The notes beneath the pieces were generated by a model. It saw only the letters and a program-made list of their open reading frames with translations. It did not search any database and was not told the origin of the DNA. From Massilia aurea (GTDB lineage: Bacteria > Pseudomonadota > Gammaproteobacteria > Burkholderiales > Burkholderiaceae_D): 64,000 nt of DNA. Where the stretch lies: positions 248,001 through 312,000 of the forward strand of contig NZ_JACHBX010000005.1 in NCBI RefSeq assembly GCF_014200505.1. The letters run 5' to 3'. Numbering within the stretch: position 1 is the stretch's first letter; each line of letters opens with the position of its first letter. Shown here one piece after another: positions 60,452 through 64,000 of the stretch. A program made the translations under genes and the position numbers.

Positions 60452-62914
60452 ATGCACACGCGCCACCGGGCGTGGCGGGCCCTGAGGTCGTCGTCCCTGC
60501 CCACCTGCCTGCTGGCCCTCGCCATCACACCTGTCACCCCCATCGCGGCGGCGGCCGCCATGGTGGCCGCCGCCCCGGCCTCGGCCTCGCTGGCCGCGCT
60601 CGAAGCGCAGGCCGGCCTGGTGGCGGCCCAACCCACCGAACTGTATCTGGACGTGTCGATCGACGGCCAGCCCACGGGCCTGCTCGTCTCCGTACTCCAG
60701 CAGGGCGCCAGCCTGCGCATGACGGTCGAGAGCCTGCGCGAACTGGGGCTGGACCCGGCGCGCTTTGGTGTCGCCGACCGCACCGATTTTCTGCTCGACG
60801 AGATCGATGGCATGACCTGGCGCTACGACAGCGCCGCCCAGACGCTGGCGCTGACCCTGTCGGATCGCCTGCGCGTCGCGCGCGTGATCAGCGCGCGCAC
60901 CGTGCGCGCCAGCGGTGCTGGCCAGGCCAGCCGCGGCATGCTGCTGAACTACAACGTGTTTGCCCAGAGCAGCGGCGGCTCGGTGGCCAGCAACCTCGAT
61001 CTGCGTTATTTCGATCCGTACGGCAGCTTGAGCAGCACCGGCGCGGCCATCCTGCGCGGCGAAGAGCGCGGCTACACGCGTTACGACACCACCTGGACTT
61101 ACGCCAACCAGGACCGCTTGACCACCGTGCAACTGGGCGACACCGTCACCCCGGCGCTGAGCTGGTCGCGCGCGCTGCGCCTGGGCGGCATCGAGTGGCG
61201 CCGCAACTTCGAGTTGCGCCCGGACCTGGTGACCTATCCGGTGGCCTCGATTGCCGGTTCGGCGGTCGTCCCTACGAGCGTGGACCTGTTCGTCAACAAC
61301 GTGCGCCAGTTCAGCACCAGCGTGCCCACCGGCCCGTTCGTGGTCGACCAGGTGGCGGGCCTGAACGGCGCCGGCCAGGCCACCGTCATCACGCGCGATG
61401 CGCTGGGGCGCGAAGTTGCCACCACGCTGCCGCTGTACGTCGACACCCGCCTGCTGGCGCGCGGCCTGACCGATTTTGCCGTCTCCCTTGGCGCACTGCG
61501 GCGCGACTACGGCGTGGCATCGTTCCGCTACGGCGGTCCGGCGGCGGTGGGTTCGGTGCGCCACGGCTGGACCGACCGCATGACGCTGGAAGGGCATGCC
61601 GAAGCCGGCAGCGGCCAGGTGCTGCTCGGCGGCGGCGTGCTCGCGCGCGTGCTCGGCGCCGGCGTGGCCAGTGGCGCACTGGCGGCCAGTGCCGGCCGCT
61701 ACCGTGGCTGGCAAGCCACGCTCGGCTACCAGTACGTGTCGCCGCGCTTCGCGCTCGACCTGCAATCGATCCGCGCCAGCGCTGGCTTCGGCGACCTGGG
61801 CACGCTCGAAGGCACGCCGGTGCCGCGCGCGCTCGACCGGGCCAGCATCAGTACGGCATTCGGCGGCAACAGCTTCAGCATGAACCTGATTCAGCTGCGC
61901 ACGCCGCTGGTGGCGGGCGTCGCGCCGCTGCTCGATCCGTTTGGCAATCCGTTGACCAGGCTGACTGCGCCGGCCCTGACCCCGACCCCGGCTCTGGTGA
62001 CGCGCACCGTGTCGCTGGCCTGGTCGCGCAGCGTCGGCCTGCGCGGCTACTTCAGCCTGGGCGCATTCCAGGATCTCGAGCGGCGTGCCGAGCGGGGCAT
62101 CACGGCCACCTTCAGCATGGCCTTCGATTCGCGCGTGGCGGTCAACGCCAATGCGGGGCGCCAGCGTGGCGAGCAGGTGGCGTCGGTGTCGATGGGGCGC
62201 GCGCCGGACTTCGACGGCGGCCTCGGCTGGGCCGTCCAGGCGGGCAAGACCGGTGCGCAACGCTACGACCAGGCCCAGCTGCAATACCTGGGCGCGCACG
62301 GCCGCGCAATCGTGTCGACGCAGCGCGTGGGCGAGAGCCGCAACACGAGCCTGGATGTCAGCGGCGCCATCGTCGCGATGGATGGCGCGCTGATCACCGC
62401 TCGCAATGTCGGGCGTGGTTTTGCGCTCGTCTCGGGCGGCGCGCCCGACCTGCCGGTGCTGCAGGACAATCGCCCGATCGGCCGCACCGACCGCAACGGG
62501 CGCCTCTTGGTGCCTGACCTGCAACCGTACGCCGCGAGCCGGATTGCGATCGACCCGTCGTCGCTGCCGTCCGATACCCGCATCCCGCACACGGTCCTCG
62601 AAATCGTGCCGCGCCAGAATGCCGGCGTGGTGGCGCGCTTCGCCATCGAGCGCTATGCAGCTGCAACGCTCACGCTGGTACGCGCCGATGGCACGGTGCC
62701 CGACGTCGGCACGCTGGCGCGCCTGGACGGCAGCGAACTGACCGCGATGGTCGGGTACGATGGCGTCCTGTTCATCGAAGGCTTGCGCGCACAGAACCGC
62801 GTGCGCGTCGGCAGCGGCAAGGATGTGTGCGAAGTGCGTTTCGACTACAAGCCGGTCGCGGGCGAACTGCCCGTGATCGGACCGCTGGTTTGCCAGCCCC
62901 TGCAAGGAGAATGA
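60452..62914 (+). CDS. Outer-membrane usher (CsuD-like)
   Basis: An 820-residue outer-membrane usher. The N-terminal region (about 30-160; 'LYLDVSIDGQPTGLLVSVLQQGASLRMTVESLRELGLD') recruits the chaperone. The beta-barrel and plug follow: 'LNYNVFAQSSGGSVASNLDLRYF', the hallmark 'FTTDVPTGPFVVDQVAGLNGAGQATV'-type 'VPTGPFVVDQV', and 'VITRDALGRE'. The C-terminal 'VCEVRFDYKP' ends the gene. It assembles pili through the membrane. I chose the ATG at 60452, where a signal peptide begins; the frame is open to 60170 inside the chaperone gene. A large antiparallel frame over it is a shadow. Confidence 0.92.
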   Translation: MHTRHRAWRALRSSSLPTCLLALAITPVTPIAAAAAMVAAAPASASLAALEAQAGLVAAQPTELYLDVSIDGQPTGLLVSVLQQGASLRMTVESLRELGLDPARFGVADRTDFLLDEIDGMTWRYDSAAQTLALTLSDRLRVARVISARTVRASGAGQASRGMLLNYNVFAQSSGGSVASNLDLRYFDPYGSLSSTGAAILRGEERGYTRYDTTWTYANQDRLTTVQLGDTVTPALSWSRALRLGGIEWRRNFELRPDLVTYPVASIAGSAVVPTSVDLFVNNVRQFSTSVPTGPFVVDQVAGLNGAGQATVITRDALGREVATTLPLYVDTRLLARGLTDFAVSLGALRRDYGVASFRYGGPAAVGSVRHGWTDRMTLEGHAEAGSGQVLLGGGVLARVLGAGVASGALAASAGRYRGWQATLGYQYVSPRFALDLQSIRASAGFGDLGTLEGTPVPRALDRASISTAFGGNSFSMNLIQLRTPLVAGVAPLLDPFGNPLTRLTAPALTPTPALVTRTVSLAWSRSVGLRGYFSLGAFQDLERRAERGITATFSMAFDSRVAVNANAGRQRGEQVASVSMGRAPDFDGGLGWAVQAGKTGAQRYDQAQLQYLGAHGRAIVSTQRVGESRNTSLDVSGAIVAMDGALITARNVGRGFALVSGGAPDLPVLQDNRPIGRTDRNGRLLVPDLQPYAASRIAIDPSSLPSDTRIPHTVLEIVPRQNAGVVARFAIERYAAATLTLVRADGTVPDVGTLARLDGSELTAMVGYDGVLFIEGLRAQNRVRVGSGKDVCEVRFDYKPVAGELPVIGPLVCQPLQGE

Positions 62915-62918
62915 CCAA

Positions 62919-63902
62919 ATGATCGCAATCTGCCGCCTGATCCTGATGACTGTCACGCTGTGGTTGCTGGCCGCCACCGCGGCGCGCGCCGACAACTGCG
63001 TGGCCACGATGACCGATGTCGACTTTGGCGTGGTCAGCCCGATCGCGGGCAGCGACGTGACCGCCAGCGGCACGCTGACCGTCACCTGCTACTGGACTGT
63101 GGGAACCAATCCGCTGCTGCTGCCGGCGGCGAACGTCTGCGTCAACCTGGGCGTGGGCCCGGGGGGCGGCACTGGCGCCCCGCGCTATCTGCTCAACGGC
63201 AGCAACCGCATGGCCTTCAACCTCTACACCGACAGCTCGTACACGGCGGCCAAGATCTGGGGCAGCACCGCCAGCACTATCGGCGCCAGACCGATCAACG
63301 GGACGCTGGTGGGCTTGCTGGGCCTGGGCGGGGTGACGCAAAGCTTCACCGTGTACGGCAAGATTCCGGCGGCGAGCTTGGTGGGCGTGGCCACGGTCGG
63401 CAATGCCGATACGCTCTATGGCGCCAGCTTCGCCGGCCACGGCACCGTGCAGTACGGCTTTGGCAGCGTGCCGTGCACGGGCGGGGCCAGCGCGGCGTTC
63501 TCGTTCCAGGCACGCGCCACGGCGGTTAATAATTGCCTGATCAGCACCAGCAACCTGGCCTTTGCCAGCGGCAGCCCGATCACCGACCAGCGCATCAGCG
63601 CGCCGCTGAGCGTGGCATGCACGGCCAACAGCACCTACCAGATCGCGCTGAACGGCGGGGTGTCGAACAATCCGGGAGCGCGCACGATGAAGAACAGCGT
63701 GACCGGGGAGACGCTCGGCTACCGGATTTCATCGACGCCCGACGGCGCGGCCTGGGGCGACGGCACGGCCAGCACCACGGTCTACAGCGGCACCGGCACC
63801 GGTAGCGCGCAGAACGTCATGATGTACGGGATCGTGCCGCGCCAGCGCGCCCCGACGCCGGGCGACTACCGCGACACGGTGACGGTGTTGCTGATGTTCT
63901 GA
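62919..63902 (+). CDS. Two-domain SCPU tip adhesin (CsuE-like)
   Basis: A 327-residue exported protein with two SCPU domains, the arrangement of the CsuE tip adhesin. The signal peptide runs to about residue 24 (AARA). Domain 1 (about 25-175) opens 'NCVATMTDVDFG'. Domain 2 (about 195-327) opens 'NNCLISTSNLAFASGSPI' and ends 'TPGDYRDTVTVLLMF', nearly the pilin end motif. Domain 1 contains 'PRYLLNGSNRMAFNLYTDSSYTAAKIWG'. AAGGAG precedes the ATG. It closes the four-gene operon. Confidence 0.9.
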   Translation: MIAICRLILMTVTLWLLAATAARADNCVATMTDVDFGVVSPIAGSDVTASGTLTVTCYWTVGTNPLLLPAANVCVNLGVGPGGGTGAPRYLLNGSNRMAFNLYTDSSYTAAKIWGSTASTIGARPINGTLVGLLGLGGVTQSFTVYGKIPAASLVGVATVGNADTLYGASFAGHGTVQYGFGSVPCTGGASAAFSFQARATAVNNCLISTSNLAFASGSPITDQRISAPLSVACTANSTYQIALNGGVSNNPGARTMKNSVTGETLGYRISSTPDGAAWGDGTASTTVYSGTGTGSAQNVMMYGIVPRQRAPTPGDYRDTVTVLLMF

Positions 63903-63921
63903 TGACAGGTTGGTGCGCCGT

Positions 63922-64000
63922 TCAGGCCGCGGCTTCGAGTTGGCTGATCAGTTCGCCCAGCGGCATCGGGCGGCAGAACAGGAAGCCCTGCATGCACGGT
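63922..64000 (-). CDS. EAL-domain protein, C-terminal fragment at the window edge
   Basis: Only the last 26 codons are in the window. They read CMQGFLFCRPMPLGELISQ and a short Leu/Glu/Ala tail before TGA. This is the characteristic end of EAL phosphodiesterase domains (VQG.LF.RP.P..E). The gene enters from the right, convergent with the pilus operon. Whether it carries other domains cannot be seen. Confidence 0.75.
   Translation of the reverse strand, partial: PCMQGFLFCRPMPLGELISQLEAAA

Noticed and set aside
60302..63085. Long minus-strand open frame (over 900 codons) opposite the usher gene
   Set aside because: It is antiparallel to a clearly recognised usher, is rich in Arg, His and Ala as expected from high-GC shadow frames, and shows no domain or ribosome site.

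Overview
The window is a high-GC chromosomal segment. Its gene content points to a betaproteobacterium of the Oxalobacteraceae (Massilia/Duganella-like). Signs of this are the ftsY-ftsE-ftsX-rpoH order, the heme A/O plus SCO cytochrome-oxidase assembly cluster, a PEP-CTERM-tagged exported enzyme, a class A RNase P RNA, many PAS hybrid kinases and an archaic (Csu-type) pilus. The genus is inferred from recognised families, not from a search. No tRNA, rRNA, CRISPR array, IS element or phage gene was seen.

Layout. 1-3.5 kb: oxidase assembly (ctaA truncated by the window edge, ctaB, sco) and an AI-2E family permease. 3.6-6.7 kb: a short-chain dehydrogenase, a small zinc-ribbon protein, XenA-type old yellow enzyme, an ABM-fold protein and a glutaredoxin-like protein. 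6.9-8.6 kb: small, lower-GC accessory genes. 8.6-13.1 kb: a divergent Nramp-family transporter, then two phosphate-ester hydrolases (a PEP-CTERM glycerophosphodiesterase and PhoD), each behind a Pho-box-like promoter. 13.1-15.8 kb: an RsbQ-like hydrolase followed by a hybrid kinase whose PAS domain resembles that of RsbP. 15.9-21.6 kb: a CNNM/CorC protein, an NhaR-like regulator and a tellurite/stress cluster (DUF475, TerD, AIM24, TerD). 21.6-27.0 kb: a TonB receptor with a small twin-CX3C secreted protein, and divergent to them a YtrA-type GntR regulator with an ABC transporter. 27.1-31.7 kb: an MCP and a large PAS hybrid kinase.

31.8-38.2 kb is the most unusual locus. It is a tightly overlapping four-gene operon on the minus strand: ECF sigma factor, membrane anti-sigma-like protein, exported caspase-fold (C14) protein, and exported TPR-CHAT protein. 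Two caspase-clan proteases are thus placed under one dedicated sigma factor. 38.4-40.4 kb: three uncharacterised envelope proteins. 40.4-47.3 kb: gamma-glutamyltransferase and a lipoprotein, then a solitary pstS with a Pho box, a degenerate OmpR-family regulator whose phospho-acceptor Asp is a Glu, and a CACHE-PAS-GGDEF-EAL protein.

47.3-54.5 kb: a YghU-like GST, rpoH (with a CIRCE-like operator over its probable promoter), ftsX, ftsE, ftsY and a ThDP enzyme. 54.6-56.9 kb: a lower-GC cassette of an unknown protein, an FGE/SUMF1-like protein and a Gly/Ser-rich small protein. 57.1-59.0 kb: rnpB and glpK. 59.1-63.9 kb: a minimal four-gene archaic chaperone-usher pilus. The right edge cuts into the C-terminus of a convergent EAL-domain gene. 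Function calls rest on motif and family recognition by eye; no database search was run.
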